Below, in pieces: positions 1-7,058 of a DNA stretch of 13,647 nt (position 1 is the stretch's first letter; each line of letters opens with the position of its first letter). Source of the stretch: JBBRHH01 sp038222915 (GTDB lineage Bacteria; Planctomycetota; Phycisphaerae; Tepidisphaerales; Tepidisphaeraceae); NCBI GenBank assembly GCA_038222915.1, contig JBBRHH010000100.1:1-13647 (forward strand), in the 5' to 3' direction. The position numbers were made by a program, and so were the translations under genes. Under the pieces are notes generated by a model. That model ran no database searches. It had not been told where the DNA came from and worked only from the letters and a program-made list of their open reading frames with translations.

Positions 1-920
1 CACCAGTGATTTACGACAATCTCTCGCGTGGCCATCAGGTTGTTGCAAAGATTCTGAATGTGCCGGCAGTGTTCGCTGATTTGAACCATAGTGAAACGTT
101 GCTGGCGACGTTGCGTGATTACAAGATCGACACGGTGATGCATTTTGCGGCGTACGCCTATGTCGGTGAAAGCGTCGACAAGCCGTTGATGTACTACGAC
201 AACAACGTGGCAACGACAATTAACGTCCTGGAAACCATGGCCAGCGCAGGGGTCAGGCGATTTGTGTTCTCCAGCACATGCGCCGTGTACGGCGACCCCA
301 CAAAAGTACCGATCACCGAAAACGAGAAGAAAGCGCCGGTCTCGCCTTACGGGCGGAGCAAACTGATGGTCGAATGGGTGCTACAGGACTATCTGGCGGC
401 CAACAAGGACTTCAGCTTTGCCGCACTTCGCTACTTCAACGCGAGCGGCTGCGCAATGGATGGGTCCCTGGGGGAGGACCACCATCCGGAAACCCATCTG
501 ATTCCGGTCGTTTTACATGCAGCGATGGGAGTTCGGCCTGGCTTGACGGTCTTTGGAACCGACTATCCCACGCCCGACGGAACCAACGTTCGAGATTACA
601 TCCACGTCGACGATCTGGGCGATGCACACATTCTGGCAATGGAAAAACTACAATCCGGTCAATCACTGTTCTTAAACCTGGGAACAGGCCGGGGATTTTC
701 GGTGAAGGAAATTATTACCAGCGCCGAGAAAGTGACGGGGAAGAACGTGCCCGTGACCTATGGGCCGCGTCGACCTGGCGATGCGATCGCATTGTTTGCC
801 GATCCAACTTTGGTCAAAGAAACACTGGGTTGGGAAGCGAAACACAAGGATCCCCAGGCGATCATCGAGTCGGCGTGGCGATGGTTTGAAAAGCACCCGA
901 AGGGTTATTGCGAGAAATGA
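1..920 (+). CDS. galE: UDP-glucose 4-epimerase, 5'-truncated by window edge
   Basis: Interconverts UDP-glucose and UDP-galactose in the cytoplasm (Leloir pathway; supplies galactose for surface polysaccharide). It is an extended short-chain dehydrogenase using bound NAD. The frame is open from base 3, and the first visible residues (PVIYDNLSRGH) match the second beta strand of GalE, so about 30 residues with the glycine-rich NAD motif lie upstream. Numbering from the codon at base 6, I see HFAAYAYVGESV (47-58), SSTCAVYG (89-96), the catalytic pair Tyr115 and Lys119 in SPYGRSK, RYFNASG (142-148), GTDYPTPDGTNVRDYIHV (184-201) and GPRRPGD (253-259). The residue aligned with the E. coli Tyr299 gatekeeper is Leu263. 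It ends 14 bases before the converging TIR gene. The family call is very safe; substrate breadth is not settled. Confidence 0.96.
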   Translation, partial: PVIYDNLSRGHQVVAKILNVPAVFADLNHSETLLATLRDYKIDTVMHFAAYAYVGESVDKPLMYYDNNVATTINVLETMASAGVRRFVFSSTCAVYGDPTKVPITENEKKAPVSPYGRSKLMVEWVLQDYLAANKDFSFAALRYFNASGCAMDGSLGEDHHPETHLIPVVLHAAMGVRPGLTVFGTDYPTPDGTNVRDYIHVDDLGDAHILAMEKLQSGQSLFLNLGTGRGFSVKEIITSAEKVTGKNVPVTYGPRRPGDAIALFADPTLVKETLGWEAKHKDPQAIIESAWRWFEKHPKGYCEK

Positions 921-934
921 TGCAGCAAGCGACG

Positions 935-1357
935 TTAAATCGCCAAGTCATCACGAAGCCCGATGCCCCAGATTTTTAGCAGTGCACGGCATCCATCGCG
1001 AAAATCCGTTCCCGAAAAATCAACCATCTGGAAGAGTTTTAGCCATTCAACCGACGTCAGATCGCAGGCTCGATAGTTCAATGGAACTATGTGGTTTTCA
1101 TACCGCTTTTCACGCAGCGCAAACGCGATTTCGCGTCTGACCCACATTGACTCGACACTATCAGGTGAAAGGAGTACAACGAACCAATCACATCGCTTCA
1201 TCGCCTTCAAGATTTCGTCCTGCCATTGCTGCGCACCGATGATGTTGCGCGGACTGTAAAAGACTGGAATACCGTGGGCGACAAGCTCAGCGGCGATACG
1301 CGAGGCGGTCACCTGATCGACGCTCGAATGCGAGATAAAGACTTCAGCGGGTGGCAT
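935..1357 (-). CDS. TIR-domain protein A (putative NADase, catalytic Glu present)
   Basis: A stand-alone TIR domain of 140 residues. EVFISHSSVD (5-14) is the first strand and box 1, PVFYSP (31-36) the second strand, then WQDEILKAM, and WFVVLLSPDS (58-67) followed by SMWVRREIAFAL (70-81). Trp72 and Glu76 match the W-x3-E arrangement of bacterial TIR NADases, in which the Glu is catalytic. No transmembrane segment, signal peptide or second domain is visible. It is the downstream gene of a pair: its ATG lies inside the 3' end of TIR protein B (14-base overlap), and a possible ribosome binding site (GAGG at 1367-1370, 9 bases from the ATG) sits in that gene, pointing to coupled translation. NAD cleavage and a defence role are inferred from the family; scaffold or virulence-type TIR functions remain possible. 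Confidence 0.87.
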   Translation of the reverse strand: MPPAEVFISHSSVDQVTASRIAAELVAHGIPVFYSPRNIIGAQQWQDEILKAMKRCDWFVVLLSPDSVESMWVRREIAFALREKRYENHIVPLNYRACDLTSVEWLKLFQMVDFSGTDFRDGCRALLKIWGIGLRDDLAI

Positions 1358-1769
1358 GCAGAACTGCCTCAGCGCTCGATTTTACCCGTTGAACGAGTTC
1401 GTCCAATCTTGGAGAGGAAGAGTTGACGAACACGGGATCGAGCCGGAGCAAAATCCATGGAATGTCCAGTCCAGGTTGAACTGCGACATAATCAACGAGT
1501 ACTGGAATTACGCGACCGCCGAAATTTCTTGACGTGAGTGCAAACTGAATATCATTAATTAGCGAGCCGGACTGAAGCGACTCGCGCGTAACGATTGCAA
1601 TCATGATTTCAGATTGCTCAAGCGCTTCACCAATTTTGGCGGCCCAGTTATCACCAGGGTATATCTGATCGTCCGGGCTCCAGACGTGGACGCCTGCCTC
1701 CACCAGACGCGCCGCAATTATCCGCGCCAGTTCGTTATCTTGCACGGCATGACTTATAAACACTTGCAT
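1344..1769 (-). CDS. TIR-domain protein B (catalytic Glu replaced by Asp)
   Basis: A second stand-alone TIR domain, 141 residues. QVFISHAVQD (2-11) is the first strand and box 1; VHVWSPDDQIYPGDNW (27-42) is the usual strand, loop and helix; IMIAIVTRESL (55-65) is the fourth strand. Where protein A has SMWVRREIAFAL, this protein has SGSLINDIQFAL (67-78), so the Trp is Ser69 and the catalytic Glu position is Asp73. It may be inactive or weakly active and could partner or regulate protein A. The two proteins are clearly related but divergent, so this is not a recent duplication. The gene is AT-rich (24 G/C of 60 bases in 1501-1560). No Shine-Dalgarno sequence precedes the ATG, and a promoter lies directly upstream. 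Substrate and role are unknown. Confidence 0.85.
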   Translation of the reverse strand: MQVFISHAVQDNELARIIAARLVEAGVHVWSPDDQIYPGDNWAAKIGEALEQSEIMIAIVTRESLQSGSLINDIQFALTSRNFGGRVIPVLVDYVAVQPGLDIPWILLRLDPVFVNSSSPRLDELVQRVKSSAEAVLHATR

Positions 1770-1777
1770 GGAATGAT

Positions 1778-1804
1778 ATTATACTTGCTTTGGTCTTGCG
1801 TCAA
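1778..1804 (-). promoter_or_regulatory. Putative sigma-70-type promoter of the TIR pair
   Basis: Read on the minus strand there is TTGACG (1799-1804) as a -35 element and a perfect TATAAT (1778-1783) as a -10 element, 15 bases apart, slightly short of the 17-base optimum. The -10 ends only eight bases before the ATG of TIR protein B at 1769, so transcription would start at or within a base or two of the start codon. With no ribosome binding site in those bases, a leaderless mRNA is implied. The motifs are seen directly; activity is inferred. Confidence 0.5.
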
Positions 1805-1863
1805 CGATTTTCGCCGAACGGTAACGTTGGAATTGGCACATCCGGACACATGAAACTGCGTCC

Positions 1864-2610
1864 TTAAACCTTCGCGGCCTTGCGGGCCGCCGCGATGCTC
1901 TTGAACAATCGCAACGCGGCCCCATAAAGCGCCGGCGACTGCTCGCGCAGGGCCCGGTCGCTGACCTCTTTGTGACGTTTCTTGAAAGCCTTTAACTCTG
2001 TCTCGACGGTGGGCTTGTCCCAGTGGCGGCGACGGCGAACTGTGGTTGGGTCGACACGGGCCTGACGCAGCGCCTTGTCGTAGCTTCCAAAATGACGGAC
2101 GGCGGCGGCGTGAAGACCCGGGTCTTGTTGCTGGGTTGCCCCGCTGTTGAGCGCTTCATTGTCGCGGTGGCGGGCTTTGATCGAGAAGATGATCGTGTTG
2201 CGATCCCACTTGCGATAGCGGCTGATGTCGTCGGAATCGAGGCCGGCGGCGTGTAATGCGCGGTCCCAGCTTCCAAACAGACGCGTCTGCAGCGACGCAA
2301 ACGCCGCCTTGCCGAGCTCGTCGCGGCGCTGCGTGACGGCCGACCAATTCAAGTCATCGCCGCGACGATGTGCGTCTTTCACCAGCTTGATGATCGTCGG
2401 CTTGCTCCAGCGCGGCCGCCGGGTGACTTCGGTGTAGTCGATGCCGGCGCGCTCTATTGCTTTCCTATAAGATCCAAAATGATACGCCGCGGCCGAGATC
2501 AACGGTTGCTGACTGCTCGCAAGGCGCGTGTACGAAAGGTCCTTGCCCGTCGTATGCAATTGTTTGAGTTTTTTCAGAATTGCCGGCTTGTCCCAGGTGA
2601 TTCGTGGCAT
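1864..2610 (-). CDS. Four-repeat protein, homing endonuclease associated repeat (HNH_repeat-like) family
   Basis: A 248-residue basic protein made almost entirely of four degenerate repeats of about 52 to 67 residues, at 6-67, 68-134, 135-196 and 197-248. Each opens with W[DS][KR]xT/A (Trp6, 68, 135, 197), has a short lysine/histidine-rich helix, then a helix ending FGSW/FGSY-[DR]-[KR]-A, and in the first three a segment like AGIDxxxVxRR. This matches the small helical repeat known beside HNH and homing endonucleases, thought to bind DNA. No HNH, LAGLIDADG or GIY-YIG motif is present. A GTG at 2643 would add 11 residues; I prefer the ATG at 2610 because the first repeat follows at once and a promoter-like element fits it. 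It precedes the TIR pair on the same strand with a 94-base gap. DNA binding is inferred; regulator or target sensor are both possible. Confidence 0.75.
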   Translation of the reverse strand: MPRITWDKPAILKKLKQLHTTGKDLSYTRLASSQQPLISAAAYHFGSYRKAIERAGIDYTEVTRRPRWSKPTIIKLVKDAHRRGDDLNWSAVTQRRDELGKAAFASLQTRLFGSWDRALHAAGLDSDDISRYRKWDRNTIIFSIKARHRDNEALNSGATQQQDPGLHAAAVRHFGSYDKALRQARVDPTTVRRRRHWDKPTVETELKAFKKRHKEVSDRALREQSPALYGAALRLFKSIAAARKAAKV

Positions 2611-2658
2611 AATTTGGGTTTGCGCTTTAAAGGTAAATCCCACTCCAGGAAGAACACG

Positions 2659-2687
2659 AGTTTATCTGTTTTTAGAGGAACTCACAA
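2659..2687 (-). promoter_or_regulatory. Possible promoter of the four-repeat gene
   Basis: The minus strand reads TTGTGA (2682-2687), a 17-base spacer and TAAACT (2659-2664), each four of six matches to the sigma-70 consensus with ideal spacing. Transcription would start near 2652, giving a leader of about 40 bases to the ATG at 2610 but under 10 bases to the alternative GTG at 2643. The element lies in the divergent region shared with rsgA. Two four-of-six hexamers can occur by chance, so this is tentative. Confidence 0.3.
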
Positions 2688-2723
2688 ATCGTCAGCTGTC
2701 GCGGGTATAACATCGTCTATCAC

Positions 2724-3785
2724 ATGAATAGAAGACGCCGCAAAAGCTCCCGCGAAAAGGACATGACCGATCAGCTTCTCGCCGGCGACAACGTCGACGA
2801 AGACCGCGTGGAGCAACGCCAGCGATTTTCGCGCCGCTCCGCCGGCGCTCAACAAACCAACATGGAGCAGACCGCGTTGCTGCGGGCCGCGGAGGAAGAG
2901 TTGTCGGGCGACATCGACGCCCTGCCCCTTGGCGAGGTCGTGCAGGTCTACTCTCTTTTCAGTGATGTCGAGTGGAACGGAACGATTCATCTTTGCGTGC
3001 TGCGTAAAACCTTAACCAAACTTGCCGACACGTCCATCGTGGTCGGCGATCGTGTGCGTATCCGCAACACAGGCATCGTGGACGAAAGCGGCAGGCCCGA
3101 GGCTGTGATCGAACAGATTTTGCCGCGTCGCACCATTCTCACCCGCGCCGACAGTTTCAAAGGCATCGAGCAGGCCCCGATTGTCGCGAACGCGGATCAG
3201 ATGCTGATCGTCGCCAGCATTCGCGAACCAAAGATCAAGTGGGGCCTGATCGATCGAATGATTGTCGCCTGTCTGGGGGGGTCACTTCAGCCCATCTTGT
3301 GCATAAATAAGGTGGATGTCGCGGATGCAACTAACCTTTCCGAAAAACCTGATGAGGTGCTGGCGCGCGAGGCGCTCGCTCATTATGCGCAAATGAACAT
3401 TCCCGTCGTGAAGACTAGCGTGGTGCTGGGCACCGGGCTCGATGCTTTGAAGGATCTGCTACGCGACAAAACCACCGTCCTTGCCGGCCATAGCGGCGTG
3501 GGCAAAAGCAGCCTCATTCGCAGCATACAACCGCAGTTGGATATTCGAATCGCCGCATTGAGCGGCTACACCGGAAAGGGAAGGCATACGACAACGTCCG
3601 CGCGACGCTATCGACTCGACTTTGGCGGATATGTCATTGATACGCCAGGCGTCAAGCTGTTTGGGCTCTGGGGTATCACCCGAGAGAACGCCAAAGAATT
3701 CTTTCCTGATGTACAAGGAGGCACTGCACCAGAATGGCGAAAAGAGAGCTACGACCGGATCGTTGCGAGCGTGGTCGAAGCCTAA
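2724..3785 (+). CDS. rsgA: Small ribosomal subunit-dependent GTPase RsgA, zinc cluster missing
   Basis: A circularly permuted GTPase that assists late maturation of the 30S subunit. The basic N-terminus (RRRRKSSREK) and an RxxRFSRR stretch (residues 32-38) resemble planctomycete RsgA tails. An OB-fold follows at roughly 66-135. The GTPase motifs come in permuted order: NKVD (195-198, G4), GHSGVGKSS (255-263, G1/P-loop), GKGRHTTT (284-291, G2) and DTPG (306-309, G3). The usual C-terminal zinc domain (Cys-x4-Cys-x-His-x5-Cys type) is absent: the chain runs from FFPD (326-329) through ten or so residues to RKESYDRI (339-346), a typical end helix. No other frame holds the missing cysteines, so this is not a frameshift. 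The start at 2724 is supported by the basic tail; no Shine-Dalgarno is visible, though TATAAC lies at 2706-2711. It is divergent from the repeat-protein gene. Confidence 0.92.
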   Translation: MNRRRRKSSREKDMTDQLLAGDNVDEDRVEQRQRFSRRSAGAQQTNMEQTALLRAAEEELSGDIDALPLGEVVQVYSLFSDVEWNGTIHLCVLRKTLTKLADTSIVVGDRVRIRNTGIVDESGRPEAVIEQILPRRTILTRADSFKGIEQAPIVANADQMLIVASIREPKIKWGLIDRMIVACLGGSLQPILCINKVDVADATNLSEKPDEVLAREALAHYAQMNIPVVKTSVVLGTGLDALKDLLRDKTTVLAGHSGVGKSSLIRSIQPQLDIRIAALSGYTGKGRHTTTSARRYRLDFGGYVIDTPGVKLFGLWGITRENAKEFFPDVQGGTAPEWRKESYDRIVASVVEA

Positions 3786-3866
3786 AGCGATTTCTGCGAT
3801 TGCGGCGATGGTTCAACGTATGCCATCGACGGCATTATTCAACTTGGACTCACAAAGGAACCAAAA

Positions 3867-5801
3867 ATGCAATTGTCCAAGTCGCGTTCACGCGCAATTC
3901 TCCTCGGCGGCACAGTCAGCCTTGCTTTGCTCACAACGTCCGCACACGCTGGAGTCGGCGACCCGCAGTTGAAGACGGATCATCCGTTCTATCCCGGTGA
4001 GTTGTCCTGTTCAACATTCGAGCGTCTCTTCAAGACCGAGGCCGAGCTATTCAAGCACACCACCGGCCGGGAAGTCGTGAGCGATGAAGATAAGGCGCTG
4101 GCCGCCTGGTATTGGCGCAACATCCACTACTGGCACGGCGAAGAAGGTCAGCGTGATTGCTTTGGCAGCGGATTCAAAGGAGACAAGAACCGCGAGTATT
4201 GGACCGGCCTGTTTTCTGGCGGGATGGCCCTTTGTGGAACAACACATGCCCAATGGTGCGCCGAAATGGATGCACTCCTTGGCCATGGCAAGTCCCGCGT
4301 CGCAGGAGTTGCGGGGCACAACTCGTTTGAAGTCTATCTTACCGGCGGAGCCTACGGCACAGGACGATGGGCACTTCTGGATCACGATATTTCGACGGTT
4401 ATTTACAGTCCGGATGGTTCACGGCTGATGTCGCTGGATGAGATCGTTCCCAATGTCAAGAATCTCGCCAACCCTACGTATCAACCCGATCGCCAGCATG
4501 GATGGCGCATCTCCGCGCTGGAAGACAACGACGCGCGCGGCGTTTACACCCAATTTTCGACGGCCGAATATCTTGCCGGCTACGCTGGCGCGCCGCCGAC
4601 CGTTAACCTTCGTAGCGGTGAGTCACTCCGCCGCTATCTCGCCCCCGGTCTGGACGATGGGAAGACCTTCGTTTTCTGGGGCCGTAATTACAACATCAGC
4701 ATGCCCGGGCCAACGCGCGATCGCACTTGGGTAAACCAGCCGGAGAGCATGTACAACTCAAAGAAGGGGACCGGTGCGCACGGCGGCCAGGCGCGCTACG
4801 CCAATGCCGCTTACAGCTATACGCCGGATTTTGTCGGCGGCAAATACAAAGAAGGGGTGATCGAAGAAACAGCAGACCACGTCACCTTTGAGTTCTATTC
4901 CCCCTACGTCATTGCCGCCACGCCGGCCACCAAAGGCGCATGGGGCGTTTACGACGAAGGTGCAACCAACGGTTTGGTCCTTCATGGAAAAGCGACCTGT
5001 CCTGTGCAGATTTCCATTGATCAGGGCAAAACCTGGCAGGAGGCCGGCGCGATGAGCGACGGCCTCGATCTGACCGACAAAGTCAAAGGCGCTCAACAAT
5101 ACTGGCTGCGATTCGCTGCTCCGGCCGCCACCTTAAAAGACGCCGGCCTCTCCTGGCGCACCGTCTGCCAATCGAATGTGTCGATCATTCCTCACCTGCA
5201 CGACGGCGCGAACACCATCACATACCTCGCAACGGGTAACGGTGTATTGGCCGCCGGTCCACTCAAGGACCAGGCCGAGGTGCACGTTGTCGACGGCAAG
5301 ATGGGATCGAACAATGTCACGCTCGAATTGACTGCTCCGCGCGGTGCAACACCTACGCGCGTTTACGCGGCCGCCTGGCAGAATTCCGGAGCACCACCGG
5401 CACCAGCCAAATACAACATCGACTACTCCACCGACGCCGGCAAGACGTGGCAGTCCGTCGTCAAGGATTGGAAGGTCGAGCGCCGCCAGCCCGAGCCGGG
5501 CGACTTTTGGAGTCAGAGTTTCACGTGGGGTGAAACGGCGTTGAAGGAAGCCCCCGCCGGCCCCGTGCGTATTCGTTTCACCAACGACGGTGGCAAGGCG
5601 TTCCGAAAGGTGGAGGCGTATCTAGCTTACGGCGTAAAAGGCGAAGGCGCAACGGATGTAACTTTTGCCTGGAAATCAAACGGCGGGGAATTGAAAACCT
5701 CGACCCACACTTACGCTGCAGCCGGGACGGAAGATGCTTCATGGCATCTCGACGCCGGCCAGAAGGCGGAAACGGTGTGGGTGGAGATGAAGTCGAAATA
5801 A
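3867..5801 (+). CDS. Secreted transglutaminase-like protein with C-terminal beta domains
   Basis: A 644-residue exported protein. A Sec signal peptide covers residues 1-28 (basic start, hydrophobic ILLGGTVSLALLTT, cleavage after SAHA). A transglutaminase-like core lies at about 45-215: GMALCGTTHAQWCAEM (119-134) carries Cys123 as likely nucleophile, AGHNSFEVYL (149-158) gives His151, and WALLDHD (168-174) supplies Asp172 or Asp174, in the Cys-His-Asp order of the superfamily. The rest looks like beta-sandwich modules with two Asp-box-like segments (ISIDQGKTW and YSTDAGKTW, near 385 and 525), as in BNR/sialidase-type repeats. A clear ribosome binding site, AAAGGAA at 3854-3860, is six bases before the ATG. 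It follows rsgA by 81 bases and converges on the ThuA gene. Fold and export are fairly safe; whether it acts as protease, amidase or crosslinker is unknown. Confidence 0.82.
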   Translation: MQLSKSRSRAILLGGTVSLALLTTSAHAGVGDPQLKTDHPFYPGELSCSTFERLFKTEAELFKHTTGREVVSDEDKALAAWYWRNIHYWHGEEGQRDCFGSGFKGDKNREYWTGLFSGGMALCGTTHAQWCAEMDALLGHGKSRVAGVAGHNSFEVYLTGGAYGTGRWALLDHDISTVIYSPDGSRLMSLDEIVPNVKNLANPTYQPDRQHGWRISALEDNDARGVYTQFSTAEYLAGYAGAPPTVNLRSGESLRRYLAPGLDDGKTFVFWGRNYNISMPGPTRDRTWVNQPESMYNSKKGTGAHGGQARYANAAYSYTPDFVGGKYKEGVIEETADHVTFEFYSPYVIAATPATKGAWGVYDEGATNGLVLHGKATCPVQISIDQGKTWQEAGAMSDGLDLTDKVKGAQQYWLRFAAPAATLKDAGLSWRTVCQSNVSIIPHLHDGANTITYLATGNGVLAAGPLKDQAEVHVVDGKMGSNNVTLELTAPRGATPTRVYAAAWQNSGAPPAPAKYNIDYSTDAGKTWQSVVKDWKVERRQPEPGDFWSQSFTWGETALKEAPAGPVRIRFTNDGGKAFRKVEAYLAYGVKGEGATDVTFAWKSNGGELKTSTHTYAAAGTEDASWHLDAGQKAETVWVEMKSK

Positions 5802-5836
5802 GCCTTCGCTTCACCTCCACCACCATGGCCGTTTGA

Positions 5837-6898
5837 CTACTTGCTCTCGCTCGGCACGACAATGTCTTCCGCCCCGGCCTTCAGCGACTCGGGCATCACG
5901 CCCTTTGCGCCTCCGTTAAAGCCGAATTTCCGTGGCTCGTAGGGTCCAACGATGTCGACGTTGTTCTTAGCCGGAATCTTGTCTTCGAGGCCAACCGCCC
6001 AATAGCAGCCATTGACGATCAATCGACGCAGGCCCTCGCTCTGCAGGTCGGTGCTGGCACCCATGGTTGTCGCAAGCACCCGGCCTTCGTGGCCGTCCGC
6101 GCCCTTGTAAGTGCGAATCCAGACCACCGGCATCATTGGATCGTTCTTTGCCCCGGCCAGCGGGCCGTCATCGGGCTTCATGCCGGTCAGCACCTGACCC
6201 ATGACCAGTGGCGTCGCGTTTTCGGGAAGGTTGCGAATACCATACACGTCAGTTGGGCCCCAGATGTCAGTCGCGCCCTTCAGGATCGGATTGTCCTTCA
6301 CGGCATCAGGGATGACGCCGCGTGTGCTCTGCGAGCCGTGGTTGCCATGGTGGCTGACCCAGGTCTCGCCCAGGATCTGCCGGCCAAATCCGTCTTTGTA
6401 GTCGTCCGCCCCGTTGTTCCAGTTGTATTTTTCGTACGTCTTGCCCTTGGGAATATTGAATGCGTGCGTTGCAGTGCGGAGGCCGATGATCGGCTTGCCG
6501 GCCTTGATGTATTCATCCACATACTTCATCTGATCGTCAGGCAGATCGCGGAAGCGGGTGAGGATGACCATCAGGTCGGCGGTCTTCAGCGCCTCAATTC
6601 CGGGGATGTTGTGCGTTTCATTCGGATTGATTTCGCCGGTCTTCGCGTCGATGGAGAAGAGCACCGTGCACTTGAAGCCGTGATGCTTGGCGAGGATCTT
6701 CGCGAGCATCGGCAGGCCTTCCTCGGAACGATATTCTTCATCGCCGGTCACAAAGACGATGTGCTTGCCCTTGCCCGGTCCTTCCTTGCCTTGGAAAACC
6801 AGCCACTGATCGGCGGCGCGTGCCGACGAAGCGGGCAGGGCGATGAGTCCGAGCAGAAGCGACAGGACAACGCGGCCGAATAATGTTGAGCGGTTCAC
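5837..6898 (-). CDS. Secreted ThuA-domain protein (trehalose-utilisation family)
   Basis: A 353-residue exported protein. Residues 1-28 form a signal peptide (hydrophobic VVLSLLLGLIALPA, cleavage after ARA). The ThuA fold, resembling class I glutamine amidotransferases, follows: HIVFVTGDEEYRSEE (46-60), ADLMVILTRFRDLPD (107-121), GKPIIGLRTATHAF (134-147), a His-rich loop HHGNHG (183-188) and LATTMGASTD (near 288). The open frame extends upstream to a GTG at 6934, but an AAGGAG ribosome binding site (6909-6914) inside that extension lies 10 bases before the GTG at 6898, and starting there gives a clean signal peptide. ThuA proteins are common in planctomycete carbohydrate loci; their activity is poorly defined, so a sugar or polymer role is inferred. 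It is divergent from the giant dehydrogenase/cupredoxin gene and may share its control region. Confidence 0.9.
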   Translation of the reverse strand: MNRSTLFGRVVLSLLLGLIALPASSARAADQWLVFQGKEGPGKGKHIVFVTGDEEYRSEEGLPMLAKILAKHHGFKCTVLFSIDAKTGEINPNETHNIPGIEALKTADLMVILTRFRDLPDDQMKYVDEYIKAGKPIIGLRTATHAFNIPKGKTYEKYNWNNGADDYKDGFGRQILGETWVSHHGNHGSQSTRGVIPDAVKDNPILKGATDIWGPTDVYGIRNLPENATPLVMGQVLTGMKPDDGPLAGAKNDPMMPVVWIRTYKGADGHEGRVLATTMGASTDLQSEGLRRLIVNGCYWAVGLEDKIPAKNNVDIVGPYEPRKFGFNGGAKGVMPESLKAGAEDIVVPSESK

Positions 6899-6908
6899 GG
6901 TGCGATTT

Positions 6909-6914
6909 CTCCTT
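6909..6914 (-). promoter_or_regulatory. Ribosome binding site deciding the ThuA start
   Basis: AAGGAG on the minus strand, 10 bases before the GTG at 6898. It lies within the longer open frame that begins at 6934 and argues that the true start is the downstream GTG. Confidence 0.6.
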
Positions 6915-7045
6915 GAAATGGGACAGGCGTGCACAGCCCTCTTTATCGCCGATCCTAGTCAATGTTGCGAGGGGTGCCTGGCGTTAAACACATGGCCGGC
7001 GAAATTGTTATATTGATGAGGGCGGGGTGCGGATTTATTGCCTCA

Positions 7046-7051
7046 AACGGA
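7046..7051 (+). promoter_or_regulatory. Ribosome binding site of the giant dehydrogenase/cupredoxin gene
   Basis: ACGGAG lies seven bases before the ATG at 7059. An in-frame TTG at 7038 is upstream of this site, so the ATG at 7059, followed by a signal peptide, is the better start. Confidence 0.55.
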
Positions 7052-7058
7052 GTTATTG

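Noticed and set aside
2706..2711. TATAAC as a -10 element for rsgA.
   Set aside because: No acceptable -35 hexamer lies 15 to 19 bases upstream, so one hexamer alone is too weak to list as a promoter.
3700..3785. A frameshift hiding the zinc cluster of RsgA.
   Set aside because: The other two plus-strand frames in this stretch contain no Cys/His cluster, and the retained end helix is in the original frame.
6089..6883. A 264-codon plus-strand open frame opposite the ThuA gene.
   Set aside because: No domain or ribosome binding site is seen, and the minus strand encodes a clear ThuA protein with a signal peptide.
6984..7014. TTAAAC and TATATT as a promoter for the giant dehydrogenase gene.
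   Set aside because: The -35 match is poor and the spacer is 19 bases; not convincing without expression data.
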